The position numbers and the translations under genes are program-made. Source: Rhodospirillales bacterium (GTDB taxonomy: Bacteria > Pseudomonadota > Alphaproteobacteria > BOG-932 > Roseiterribacteraceae). Taken from it: a stretch of DNA of 43,646 nt. The stretch spans positions 1 through 43,646 of the forward strand of contig JAQGIE010000206.1 of the NCBI GenBank assembly GCA_028291365.1. Reading direction: 5' to 3'. Shown here one piece after another: positions 24,514-32,244 of the stretch (position 1 is the first letter of the stretch; each line of letters opens with the position of its first letter). Under the pieces are notes generated by a model. That model searched no databases, was not told where the DNA came from, and saw only the letters and a program-made list of their open reading frames with translations.

Positions 24514-26850
24514 ATGGCCGAGATCAAGAAAGTCGCCGTCATCGGCTCGGGCGTGATGGGCGGCGCGATCGCCGCCCACGTCGCCAATGCCGGCATTCCG
24601 GTCGTGCTGCTCGACGTTGCCGCCAAAGAGGGTGATCGCAGCGCGATCGCCAAGGGCGCGATCGACCGTCTGCTCAAGACCGATCCCGCCCCGTTCATGC
24701 ACAAGAAGAACGCGCGGCTGATCACGCCGGGCAATCTCGATGACGATCTGAACCTGCTTGCCGACGTCGACTGGATCGTCGAAGCGATCGTCGAACGCAC
24801 CGACATCAAGCACGCGCTCTACGAGAAGCTCGAGAAGGCGCGCAAGCCGGGTTCGATCGTGTCGTCGAACACGTCGACCATCCCGCTCGAGAAGCTGGTC
24901 GAAGGCCGCTCGACCGACTTCCAGCGCGACTTCGTCATCACGCATTTCTTCAACCCGCCGCGCTATATGCGGCTGCTCGAACTGGTGGTCGGGCCGAAAA
25001 ACTCGCCAGAAATCGTGCAGACCATCGCGCGCTTCTGCGACGTGGCTCTCGGCAAAGGAGTCGTGCGCTGCCACGACACGCCCGGCTTCATCGCCAACCG
25101 CATCGGCACGTTCTGGATCCAGCAAGCGATCAACAGCGCGCTCGATCTCGGTCTCACCGTCGAGGAAGCCGACGCGGTGAGCGGACGCCCGATGGGCATT
25201 CCCAAGACCGGCGTGTTCGGTCTGGTCGATCTCGTCGGCTTGGATCTGATGCCGCATATCTCGGCCAGCCTGCTCAGCAGCCTGCCGCCCAAGGACGCCT
25301 ATCGCGACATCGCGCGAGACGTGCCGTTGTTCCGCAAGCTGATCGAGACCGGCTACACCGGCCGCAAGGGCAAGGGCGGTTTCTATCGTCTCGACCGGAC
25401 CGGCGGAAACAAGACCAAACAGTCGCTCGATCTCGTCAGCGGCGAGTATCGCAGCGAACAGAAGGCCCAACTCGCCGCGCTCGACGCGTCGAAGGAAGGC
25501 GGGCTGAAGGCGTTGGTTCAGAGCCAAGACAAAGGCGGCAAGTTCGCCTGGTCCGTGCTCTCCGCGACCCTGTCCTATGCCGCCGACCTGGTGCCCGAGA
25601 TCGCCGACACGATCCACGATCTCGATGAAGGCATGCGTCTCGGCTATGCCTGGAAGCGCGGCCCGTTCGAACTGATCGACGAACTCGGCACCGCCTGGTT
25701 CGCCGATCGGCTGAAAGCGGAAGGCAAGCCGATCCCGAAGATGCTGGCGATCGCGGCTGGCCGTCCTTTCTATCGCGTCGAGAACGGCAAGCTGCAGCAG
25801 CTGCTGCCGAACGGCGACTATGCCGACATCAAACGTCCCGAAGGCGTGCTGCTGCTCGCCGACATCAAGCGTGGGTCGAAGCCGGTCGCGAAAAACGCGT
25901 CGGCGCAGCTCTGGGACATTGGCGACGGCGTGCTGTGCCTCGAATTCCGCTCCAAGATGAATTCGATGGACGCGGACATCATGGCGATGATCCAGCGCGC
26001 CATCGCCACCATCGGCGACGGCAAGAGCGGCCCGTACAAGGCGCTGGTCGTCTACAATGAGGGCGACAATTTCTCGGTCGGTGCCAATCTCGGCCTGGCG
26101 CTGTTCGCGCTCAACCTCGCCATGTACCCGCAGGTCGAGGAGATGGTGAGCGGCGGGCAGCAGACCTACAAGGCGATGAAGTACGCGCCCTTCCCCACCG
26201 TCGCGGCGCCGTTCGGCATGGCGCTCGGCGGCGGCTGTGAGATCGTGCTGCACAGCGCCGCCGTGCAGGCGCATGCCGAGCTCTATATCGGCCTGGTCGA
26301 AGTCGGCGTCGGCCTGATTCCGGGTTGGGGCGGCTGCAAGGAAATGATCGTCCGCCACCAGCAGAACAAGAAACGCCCAGGCGGGCCGATGCCGCCGCTG
26401 GCGAAGGCGTTCGAGATCATTTCGACCGCGACCGTGTCGCGCTCGGCGGCGGAAGCGAAGGAGCATCTGTTCCTGCGCGAGAGCGACGGCATCTCGATGA
26501 ATCGCGATCGGCTGCTCGCCGACGCCAAGGCGCGCGCACTCGCGCTGGCGAAAGACTACAAGCCGCCGGTGGCGCCCGAGATCCGCATGCCGGGACCGAC
26601 CGCGAAGGCCGCGTTCCAGCTCGCCGTCGACGGTTTCGCCAAGAGCGGCAAGGCGACCAAGTACGACCAGGTCGTTGCCGACGCGCTCGGCGACATTCTT
26701 TCGGGCGGCAACGCCGACATCACCGAGATCAAGACCGAAGACGACATCACTGCCCTCGAACGCGCCGCGTTCATGAAGCTCGTGCGCAACGAAGGCACGC
26801 TCGCGCGGGTCGAGCACATGCTCGAAACCGGCAAGCCGCTGCGGAATTGA
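24514..26850 (+). CDS. 3-hydroxyacyl-CoA dehydrogenase/enoyl-CoA hydratase, FadN-type order
   Basis: A 778-residue bifunctional beta-oxidation enzyme. The dehydrogenase half comes first: Rossmann VAVIGSGVMGGAIAAHVANAG (residues 6-26), HFFNPPRYMRLLELV with the catalytic histidine (about 147) and the C-terminal HAD domain to about 410. The crotonase half follows (about 440-700), with AAPFGMALGGGCEIVLH (oxyanion hole) and YIGLVEVGVGLIPGWGG (catalytic Glu). This order (HAD then hydratase) is that of B. subtilis FadN, not of E. coli FadB/FadJ. It hydrates enoyl-CoA and oxidises the product with NAD. It is followed by a REPIN-like repeat inside the operon. Confidence 0.93.
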   Translation: MAEIKKVAVIGSGVMGGAIAAHVANAGIPVVLLDVAAKEGDRSAIAKGAIDRLLKTDPAPFMHKKNARLITPGNLDDDLNLLADVDWIVEAIVERTDIKHALYEKLEKARKPGSIVSSNTSTIPLEKLVEGRSTDFQRDFVITHFFNPPRYMRLLELVVGPKNSPEIVQTIARFCDVALGKGVVRCHDTPGFIANRIGTFWIQQAINSALDLGLTVEEADAVSGRPMGIPKTGVFGLVDLVGLDLMPHISASLLSSLPPKDAYRDIARDVPLFRKLIETGYTGRKGKGGFYRLDRTGGNKTKQSLDLVSGEYRSEQKAQLAALDASKEGGLKALVQSQDKGGKFAWSVLSATLSYAADLVPEIADTIHDLDEGMRLGYAWKRGPFELIDELGTAWFADRLKAEGKPIPKMLAIAAGRPFYRVENGKLQQLLPNGDYADIKRPEGVLLLADIKRGSKPVAKNASAQLWDIGDGVLCLEFRSKMNSMDADIMAMIQRAIATIGDGKSGPYKALVVYNEGDNFSVGANLGLALFALNLAMYPQVEEMVSGGQQTYKAMKYAPFPTVAAPFGMALGGGCEIVLHSAAVQAHAELYIGLVEVGVGLIPGWGGCKEMIVRHQQNKKRPGGPMPPLAKAFEIISTATVSRSAAEAKEHLFLRESDGISMNRDRLLADAKARALALAKDYKPPVAPEIRMPGPTAKAAFQLAVDGFAKSGKATKYDQVVADALGDILSGGNADITEIKTEDDITALERAAFMKLVRNEGTLARVEHMLETGKPLRN

Positions 26851-26855
26851 ATCAT

Positions 26856-26925
26856 CCCCCGCGAAAGCGGGGGTCGATGTATGGCGTGATGAAATCTGCG
26901 GGGATGGATCCCCGCTTTCGCGGGG
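26856..26925. repeat. REPIN-like pair of palindromes (family A, copy 2) inside the operon
   Basis: The first palindrome is at 26856-26873 (stem CCCCCGC, loop GAAA) and the inverted partner at 26910-26925 (stem CCCCGC, loop TTTC). It is the same family as 5787-5844. The pair fills most of the 82-nt gap between two beta-oxidation genes. Its last bases, GGGGA at 26922-26926, stand where the Shine-Dalgarno of the next gene should be. Confidence 0.85.
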
Positions 26926-26932
26926 AATTCAG

Positions 26933-28723
26933 ATGCCCACCTACAAGGCGCCGATCGAGAATGTGCGCTTCGTGCTCAACGAAGTGTTCGACGTCTCGCA
27001 GATCGCGAAGCTTCCCGGTTACGAGGATGCGACGCCCGACGTGATCGAAGCCGTGCTCGAAGGCATGGCGCAGTTCTGCGAAGAAGTGGTGCAGCCGCTG
27101 AATCTCAGCGGTGACGCCGAAGGCTGCAAATACGAGAACGGCGTCGTGCGCACGCCGAAAGGCTTCAAGGAAGCCTACGACCAATATGTCGCCGGCGGCT
27201 GGATGGGCGTCACCTCCAACCCCGCCTATGGCGGCCAAGGCCTGCCGCACACGGTCGGCGCGGTGCTGGAAGAGTTCGTCACCTCGGCCAACATGTCGTT
27301 TGGCATGTATCCCGGCCTGTCGGCAGGCGCCATTCGCGCCATCGAACATTGGGCGCCCGACGATCTGAAACAGCTTTATCTGCCCAAGATGGTCGCGGGC
27401 ACGTGGTCGGGCACGATGTGCCTGACCGAAGCGCATTGTGGCACCGATCTCGGCCTCATCCGCACCAAGGCGGTGCCGGATACGGATGGCACCTACAAGG
27501 TCACCGGCAGCAAGATCTTCATTTCGGCCGGCGAGCAGGACCTGACCGAGAACATCATTCATCTCGTGCTGGCCAAGCTGCCCGACGCGCCGCCCGGGGT
27601 AAAAGGCATCTCGCTTTTCATCGTGCCGAAATTCCTGCCCAAGGAAGACGGCAGCGTCGGCCCGCGCAACGGCGTCATGTGCGGCTCGATCGAGCACAAG
27701 ATGGGCATCAAGGCATCGGCCACCTGCGTGATGAATTTCGACGACGCCAAAGGCTGGCTGATCGGCGAACCGCATAAAGGCATGCGCGCGATGTTCACCA
27801 TGATGAACGCAGCGCGTTTCGGCGTCGCGATGCAGGGCCTCGGCATCGCCGAAGTCTCGTATCAGAACGCGCTCGCTTACGCGAAGGATCGCCTGCAGGG
27901 ACGGTCGTTGACCGGCGCCAAGGCCACGGACAAGCCGGCCGATCCGATCATCGTCCATCCCGACGTGCGCAAGAACCTGCTGACCATGAAAGCCTTCACC
28001 GAAGCGGCGCGCGCGCTGTCGGTGTGGATCGGCATGCAGCTCGACGTGATCGAGAAACATCCCGATCCGAAGGTCCGGCAGGAGGCCGACGATCTGCTGG
28101 CGCTGATGACCCCGATCATCAAGGCGTACTTCACCGACATGGGCAGCGAAGTCGCCAATCTCGGCGTCCAGGTCTATGGCGGCCACGGCTACATCCACGA
28201 ATGGGGGATGGAGCAGTTCGTGCGCGATGCGCGCATCGCGCAGATCTATGAAGGCGCCAACGGCATCCAGGCGCTCGATCTGGTCGGCCGCAAGCTGCCG
28301 CAGAATATGGGCCGGCCGCTGCGCCGCTTCTTCCACCCCGCGTCGCAGTTCATCGAAGCCGAAATGGAGAACCCGGCGCTCGCCGAGTTCATGCCGCTCT
28401 TCGCCAAGGCGTTCGGCAAGCTGCAGCAGGCGACCGCGGTCGTCGCCCAGAAGGGCATGGCCAATCCTGACGAAGCCGGCGCCGCGTCGACCGACTATCT
28501 GCGCATGTTCGCGCTGGTCGCGATGGCCTTCATGTGGATGAAGATGGTCAAGGTCGCGGTCGCCAAGCTGCCGGAAGCGAATGGCCGCGCCAGCTTCTAC
28601 GACGCCAAGATCAAGACCGCGCGTTTCTTCTTCCAAAAGATGTTGCCCGAAACCGAAACCCGCTTCCGCACCATCATGGCGGGTTCGAAGCCGCTGATGG
28701 ACCTCGACATGGAGCAGTTCTGA
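26933..28723 (+). CDS. Acyl-CoA dehydrogenase, large (~600 aa) type
   Basis: A 596-residue FAD-dependent acyl-CoA dehydrogenase for the first beta-oxidation step. The N-terminal extension (residues 1-55) is followed by the ACAD core: AGTWSGTMCLTEAHCGTDLGLIRT (about 157-180) and KITGSKIFIS-like TGSKIFISAGEQDL. The C-terminal FAD domain has GGHGYIHEWGMEQFVRDARIAQIYEGANGIQALDLVGRK, where YEGANGIQ normally holds the catalytic base. A C-terminal domain of about 120 residues follows, as in the FadE/DmdC-like large ACADs. Electrons would go to ETF. The start lacks its own ribosome binding site apart from GGGGA in the repeat; the stop overlaps the SCP2 gene by 1 nt. Confidence 0.93.
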   Translation: MPTYKAPIENVRFVLNEVFDVSQIAKLPGYEDATPDVIEAVLEGMAQFCEEVVQPLNLSGDAEGCKYENGVVRTPKGFKEAYDQYVAGGWMGVTSNPAYGGQGLPHTVGAVLEEFVTSANMSFGMYPGLSAGAIRAIEHWAPDDLKQLYLPKMVAGTWSGTMCLTEAHCGTDLGLIRTKAVPDTDGTYKVTGSKIFISAGEQDLTENIIHLVLAKLPDAPPGVKGISLFIVPKFLPKEDGSVGPRNGVMCGSIEHKMGIKASATCVMNFDDAKGWLIGEPHKGMRAMFTMMNAARFGVAMQGLGIAEVSYQNALAYAKDRLQGRSLTGAKATDKPADPIIVHPDVRKNLLTMKAFTEAARALSVWIGMQLDVIEKHPDPKVRQEADDLLALMTPIIKAYFTDMGSEVANLGVQVYGGHGYIHEWGMEQFVRDARIAQIYEGANGIQALDLVGRKLPQNMGRPLRRFFHPASQFIEAEMENPALAEFMPLFAKAFGKLQQATAVVAQKGMANPDEAGAASTDYLRMFALVAMAFMWMKMVKVAVAKLPEANGRASFYDAKIKTARFFFQKMLPETETRFRTIMAGSKPLMDLDMEQF

Positions 28724-29016
28724 TGAGCCTCGAAGACCTCCAGCAGAAGCTGGCGATGAAGGCCCGTACCTCGCCGCCGCTCGGCAAGACGGTGAAGTTC
28801 GATCTCGGCGCCGACGGCGCCCTGCGGATCGATGGTCAGATGGTCAGTATCGACGGGGGCTCGCCCGCTGACACGACAATCACCATGACGCGCACCAATT
28901 TCGAGAAGCTGCTCGCGGGCGATCTCGATCCCACGCTCGCTTTCATGACCGGCAAGCTCAAAGTCGCCGGCGACATGGGCGTTGCGATGAAACTGTCGTC
29001 GCTGCTCGAGGACTGA
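28723..29016 (+). CDS. SCP2 sterol-carrier domain protein
   Basis: A 97-residue stand-alone SCP2 domain: TVKFDLGADGALRIDGQMV, then DTTITMTRTNFEKLLAGDLDPTLAFMTGKLKVAGDMGVAMKLSSLL, the full beta-sheet plus LAF-type hydrophobic cleft of the family. SCP2 domains bind lipids and acyl-CoA, so here it probably presents or buffers acyl-CoA intermediates. It overlaps the dehydrogenase stop by 1 nt (TGATG) and is followed after 3 nt by the thioesterase. Confidence 0.9.
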   Translation: MSLEDLQQKLAMKARTSPPLGKTVKFDLGADGALRIDGQMVSIDGGSPADTTITMTRTNFEKLLAGDLDPTLAFMTGKLKVAGDMGVAMKLSSLLED

Positions 29017-29019
29017 GCC

Positions 29020-29556
29020 ATGTCGCTGCTGGCACGGCTGATCGGCGTCATTCTCGGCGCGTTGTTCGGCCGGACGCTGCAGCCGATGGAGACGAGCCGG
29101 TTGGCCATGCGCGTATGGCCGACCGATCTCGATCCCAATCTGCACATGAATAACGGCCGCTACCTGACCGTGATGGATCTGGGCCGCGTCGACCTGATGG
29201 TGCGCAACCGCGTCGCGCACGCGGCGCTCAAGAATCGGTGGATGCCGGTCATCGCCGCGGTCCAGGTGCGCTATCGCCGCTCGCTGGCGCCGTTCGAACG
29301 CTACACGCTGACCACCCGGCTGCTGGGCTGGGAAGGCAAGTGGTTCTATCTCGAACAGCAATTCGTGCGGCGCGACGGCAGCGTCGCCGCGCTGGCCTGG
29401 GTCAAAGCCGCCATCCGCAGGCGTGGCGGCACCGTCGATGCCGAAGCGTTGCAGCGGGCCATGGGCGTGACGCTTGTCCCCAAGCCGCTGGCGCCCGACG
29501 TCGCGCGCTGGATCGAACTCACCAACGAACCGGCTCAGGTCGCCGACGCCGCCTAG
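29020..29556 (+). CDS. Hotdog-fold acyl-CoA thioesterase (4HBT-like)
   Basis: A 178-residue thioesterase. The signature VWPTDLDPNLHMNNGRYLTVMDLGRVDL (about residues 32-59) is that of the 4HBT_2/THEM6-like hotdog group, with the catalytic Asp in TDLD and the LHMNN loop. The N-terminal hydrophobic stretch LLARLIGVILGALFG suggests membrane association. It likely hydrolyses acyl-CoA and relieves CoA trapping. It is the last gene of the degradation operon, 3 nt after the SCP2 gene. Confidence 0.85.
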   Translation: MSLLARLIGVILGALFGRTLQPMETSRLAMRVWPTDLDPNLHMNNGRYLTVMDLGRVDLMVRNRVAHAALKNRWMPVIAAVQVRYRRSLAPFERYTLTTRLLGWEGKWFYLEQQFVRRDGSVAALAWVKAAIRRRGGTVDAEALQRAMGVTLVPKPLAPDVARWIELTNEPAQVADAA

Positions 29557-29595
29557 TCTTTGTTCGGGTCCACGGCCTGGGAAGGAGGTAGCAGC

Positions 29596-29637
29596 TTGTT
29601 CGCGGGCGCGACGTCCCGCAACATCGGCGCATGTTGA
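29596..29637 (+). CDS. Candidate 13-aa upstream ORF with perfect Shine-Dalgarno
   Basis: AAGGAGGT at 29582-29589 is a full complement of the 16S 3' end and sits 6 nt before a TTG at 29596. The reading frame gives MFAGATSRNIGAC and stops with TGA at 29635-29637, overlapping the ATG (29631) of the two-TM protein. The only initiator at good distance from this very strong site is the uORF's TTG; the frame of the 89-aa protein has a stop at 29589-29591. Confidence 0.45.
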   Translation: MFAGATSRNIGAC

Positions 29638-29900
29638 CGACGCCAACCGAGACCAGCCCCCACCGCGCCCGCGCTGCGCTGAAAGCCGCGATGGTCGCAG
29701 CCATCGTGCTGGTGGTGCTGATCGGCGCGCTCGCCATCGTCGACGCCGATGCCGTCTATAATCTCAAGCGGCGCCTGTCGCTGTGGCTGATCCTGGCGAT
29801 CGTGGTGATCATCGACCTGCTGTCCTTCATCGTCTTCGCGCTGCTGTTCGCCGCCTATAAATGGATCAAGCGCGACCTCGACCCGGCTACCGATGACTGA
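29631..29900 (+). CDS. Small two-TM membrane protein of unknown function
   Basis: 89 residues. Two hydrophobic helices (about residues 19-40, MVAAIVLVVLIGALAIVDADAV, and about 52-75, LWLILAIVVIIDLLSFIVFA) with a short positive loop (YNLKRRLS) between, and a charged C-terminus KWIKRDLDPATDD. I do not recognise the family. The ATG at 29631 has no ribosome binding site of its own within 12 nt; the strong site at 29582-29589 serves an overlapping uORF, so expression probably relies on coupling. It overlaps the next small ORF by 8 nt. Confidence 0.7.
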   Translation: MLTTPTETSPHRARAALKAAMVAAIVLVVLIGALAIVDADAVYNLKRRLSLWLILAIVVIIDLLSFIVFALLFAAYKWIKRDLDPATDD

Positions 29901-30033
29901 GTCCGGCTCTCGTCGGGCCGTCCGGCAGATGCGGGACTGGGCGCGCAACGACGAATATTTCCTCAATGACGATGCGCTCTTCCGGGAAACGGATTTGGCC
30001 GCAATCAAACTTTCAAAGGCAAGCGACACGTGA
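29893..30033 (+). CDS. 46-aa small ORF coupled between membrane protein and methyltransferase
   Basis: It begins ATG at 29893 inside the end of the membrane-protein gene and ends TGA at 30031-30033, overlapping the methyltransferase GTG by 4 nt (GTGA). It encodes MTESGSRRAVRQMRDWARND and then an acidic segment with EYFLNDDALFRETDL: soluble, charged, with no cysteine and no known motif. Without it there would be a 129-nt gap in a tightly packed cluster. The coupled overlaps on both sides are the main support. Confidence 0.55.
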   Translation: MTESGSRRAVRQMRDWARNDEYFLNDDALFRETDLAAIKLSKASDT

Positions 30034-31544
30034 GCGACTGGACCCGCGGCTATCGTACCGACGTCAATTACACGGCGGGGTACTATCCCTATCTCAATCC
30101 CGCGGCGCATGTTTTTTCGCTGCTCGCAGCGGGTTGGCGCGCGCCGAAACTCGATGGCGCCTTCACCTATGCCGAGCTTGGCTGCGGTCAGGGATTGTCG
30201 ATCCAGGTGCATGCGGCGGCCGCACCACATGGGCGCTTCTTCGCCAACGACTTCATGCCGGCCCACATCGCCACGGCGCAGGCCCGCGTCGATGCGAGCG
30301 GGCTCGCCAATCTTGACCTGTCCGATGCGTCGTTCGCCGACTATCTGGACGCGCCGCTGCCCAAGCTCGACGCGGTCGTGCTGCACGGCGTCTGGTCCTG
30401 GGTCGACGACGGGTCGCGCGCCGACCTGGTGCGGTTCCTGCGCAAGCATCTCAAGCCCGGCGGCTACGCCTTCGTCAGCTACAACGCCCTGCCGGGCTGG
30501 GCGCCGATCATGCCGCTGCGCGAGCTGCTGCGCAGCGGCGAAGGCAGCGACAGCGCTGCGCGGGCGCGCGCCGGGGTGGCTTTCGCCGACAAGCTTCGCG
30601 ATTCCGACGCCCGCTGGTTCGCGGGTAACGAGCCGGCGCGCACGATGCTGGAGCGGCTTCGCACCTTGCCCAACGCGTATCTCGCGCACGAATACATGAA
30701 CGACAGCTGGCGGCTGCTCTATCACCACGAACTCGCGACCGAGCTCGATGGCGCCCAGATGCAGTTCGCGACGTCGGCGTCGCTGCGCGACAGTCTCGAC
30801 GAACTCGTTCTCACCGACGAGCAGCGCGCGCTCCTGGCCGCCATTCCCGAAGGCCCTCGCCGTGAAACCGCACGCGATTTCTGCACCAACCCGCTGCTTC
30901 GACGCGACCTGTTCCTGCGCGGCGGCGTGCGGCTCAGCACGATCGAACAGCTGCAGCGGCTGAACGAATGCACCTTCGTCCTCAACGTTCCCCGCGCCCG
31001 GATCGGGCTGAAACTGGATCTGCCGGTCGGCAGCGTCACGCTGGCGCACGAGATCTACGCGCCGATCCTGGACGCGCTGCAGGACGGACCGCGCACGCTG
31101 GGTCAGATCCGCGAACGCACCGGCGAACAGAATGACATCGCCACCACCATCCAGGCGGTGAAGGTGCTGGTCGGCGCCGAACTGATCGCACCGTGTCTGC
31201 CGCAGGCAGGGCTCGCTGAGCGGAAGGCGATCGCCGACGCGTTCAACGATCGCGTGCTGTTCGAATCGCTGCACGAAGCCGAGCTCGACGTACTCGCATC
31301 ACCGGTCACCGGCGGCGGCTTCCGCCTCGAGCCGATCGATCGCCTGTTCGTGTTCGCGATCCGGCGCGGCGCGAGCGATCTCGCCGGCCTTGCCTGGCAG
31401 GTCCTGTCGCAACTCGGCCAGGCGGTGGTGAAAGACGGCCAACCGCTGATGACCGACGACGCCAATTTGGCCGAACTGCGCCGCCGCGAGGCGCAATTCC
31501 GGGCCGAGATGCTGCCGCTGCTGCGGCAGCTCGCGATCGTCTGA
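30030..31544 (+). CDS. SAM-dependent methyltransferase with regulatory domain
   Basis: 504 residues. The N-terminal class I methyltransferase domain has motif I YAELGCGQGLSIQVHAAAAP (about residues 47-66), an acidic FANDFMPAH and LDAVVLHGVWSWVDD (motif IV region, about 113-127), then HLKPGGYAFVSYNALPGW. Residues about 210-300 match the 'methyltransferase regulatory domain' layout that follows such enzymes, and the C-terminal part holds a winged-helix-like segment. The substrate is not known. The start is GTG at 30030, coupled by GTGA to the 46-aa ORF. Confidence 0.82.
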   Translation: MSDWTRGYRTDVNYTAGYYPYLNPAAHVFSLLAAGWRAPKLDGAFTYAELGCGQGLSIQVHAAAAPHGRFFANDFMPAHIATAQARVDASGLANLDLSDASFADYLDAPLPKLDAVVLHGVWSWVDDGSRADLVRFLRKHLKPGGYAFVSYNALPGWAPIMPLRELLRSGEGSDSAARARAGVAFADKLRDSDARWFAGNEPARTMLERLRTLPNAYLAHEYMNDSWRLLYHHELATELDGAQMQFATSASLRDSLDELVLTDEQRALLAAIPEGPRRETARDFCTNPLLRRDLFLRGGVRLSTIEQLQRLNECTFVLNVPRARIGLKLDLPVGSVTLAHEIYAPILDALQDGPRTLGQIRERTGEQNDIATTIQAVKVLVGAELIAPCLPQAGLAERKAIADAFNDRVLFESLHEAELDVLASPVTGGGFRLEPIDRLFVFAIRRGASDLAGLAWQVLSQLGQAVVKDGQPLMTDDANLAELRRREAQFRAEMLPLLRQLAIV

Positions 31545-31545
31545 T

Positions 31546-32157
31546 CTAGAAGCCCGCGGCTTCGCGAATTCCCTTGGCCATCACGTCGGACGGCGTGCCG
31601 GCGGGAAAGACCGTGGCGAGCGTCGCATCCGGCTTCATCAGATAGACGAAGGACGAGTGGTCCATCAGGTACGAGTCGGCATCGGCGCCGGGCGACTTGG
31701 CGTAATAGACGCGATAGGCGCGCGTCGCGGCCTGGACCTGCGGCACGCTTCCGGTCAGCCCGACCAGATTGTGGCCGAACAGGCCGACATAGTTCTTGAG
31801 CTTCTCGGGCGTGTCGCGCGCCGGATCGATGGTGACGAAAATTGGCTGCACCCGGTCAGCCTTCGGACCCAGCTCGTCCATCGCGTCGACCATCGTCTGC
31901 AATTCGGTCGGGCAGACGTCAGGGCAGAACGTGTAGCCGAAATAGACCAGCCGCCAGTGGCCGCGAAAGGTGGTCTCGTCGGTGGTGCGGCCATCCTGGT
32001 CGACCAGGCGCAATTCACCGCCCAGGCCGCCGGCACCGCCGACGCTGCGGTCGGTGAGTTTCCAGGCGGTGACGACGGCGGCCAGCAGGCCAAGCCCGAA
32101 CAGCGCAAAAATCGCGCGCGGCAGGATGGTACGGGCAGCGGGTCGCCGGGGAGCCAT
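31546..32157 (-). CDS. SCO1/SenC-family copper chaperone
   Basis: 203 residues. An N-terminal TM anchor (about residues 11-32) places the thioredoxin-like domain in the periplasm. The copper-binding CPDVC (C78 and C82) and the distal histidine H167 in DHSSFVYLM are present, and FGYTFCPDVCPTEL is the family signature. SCO proteins deliver copper to, or reduce, the CuA site of cytochrome c oxidase, and some respond to redox stress. It is convergent with the methyltransferase gene (1 nt between stops). No cytochrome oxidase gene is in the window. Confidence 0.92.
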   Translation of the reverse strand: MAPRRPAARTILPRAIFALFGLGLLAAVVTAWKLTDRSVGGAGGLGGELRLVDQDGRTTDETTFRGHWRLVYFGYTFCPDVCPTELQTMVDAMDELGPKADRVQPIFVTIDPARDTPEKLKNYVGLFGHNLVGLTGSVPQVQAATRAYRVYYAKSPGADADSYLMDHSSFVYLMKPDATLATVFPAGTPSDVMAKGIREAAGF

Positions 32158-32244
32158 TGGGGCGCGACTGTAGCCAGCCGCGCCCCGTTCTCATCTGCGG
32201 CGAAAGCACGCCTTCGCGTGCCGTCGCCGTGTTCGCCTAAGCGA

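Noticed and set aside
24070-26817. Long open frame of 915 codons antisense to the thiolase and FadN-type genes
   Set aside because: It mirrors the third-position GC bias of the real genes. The composition is Arg/His/Asp-rich with no recognisable domain.
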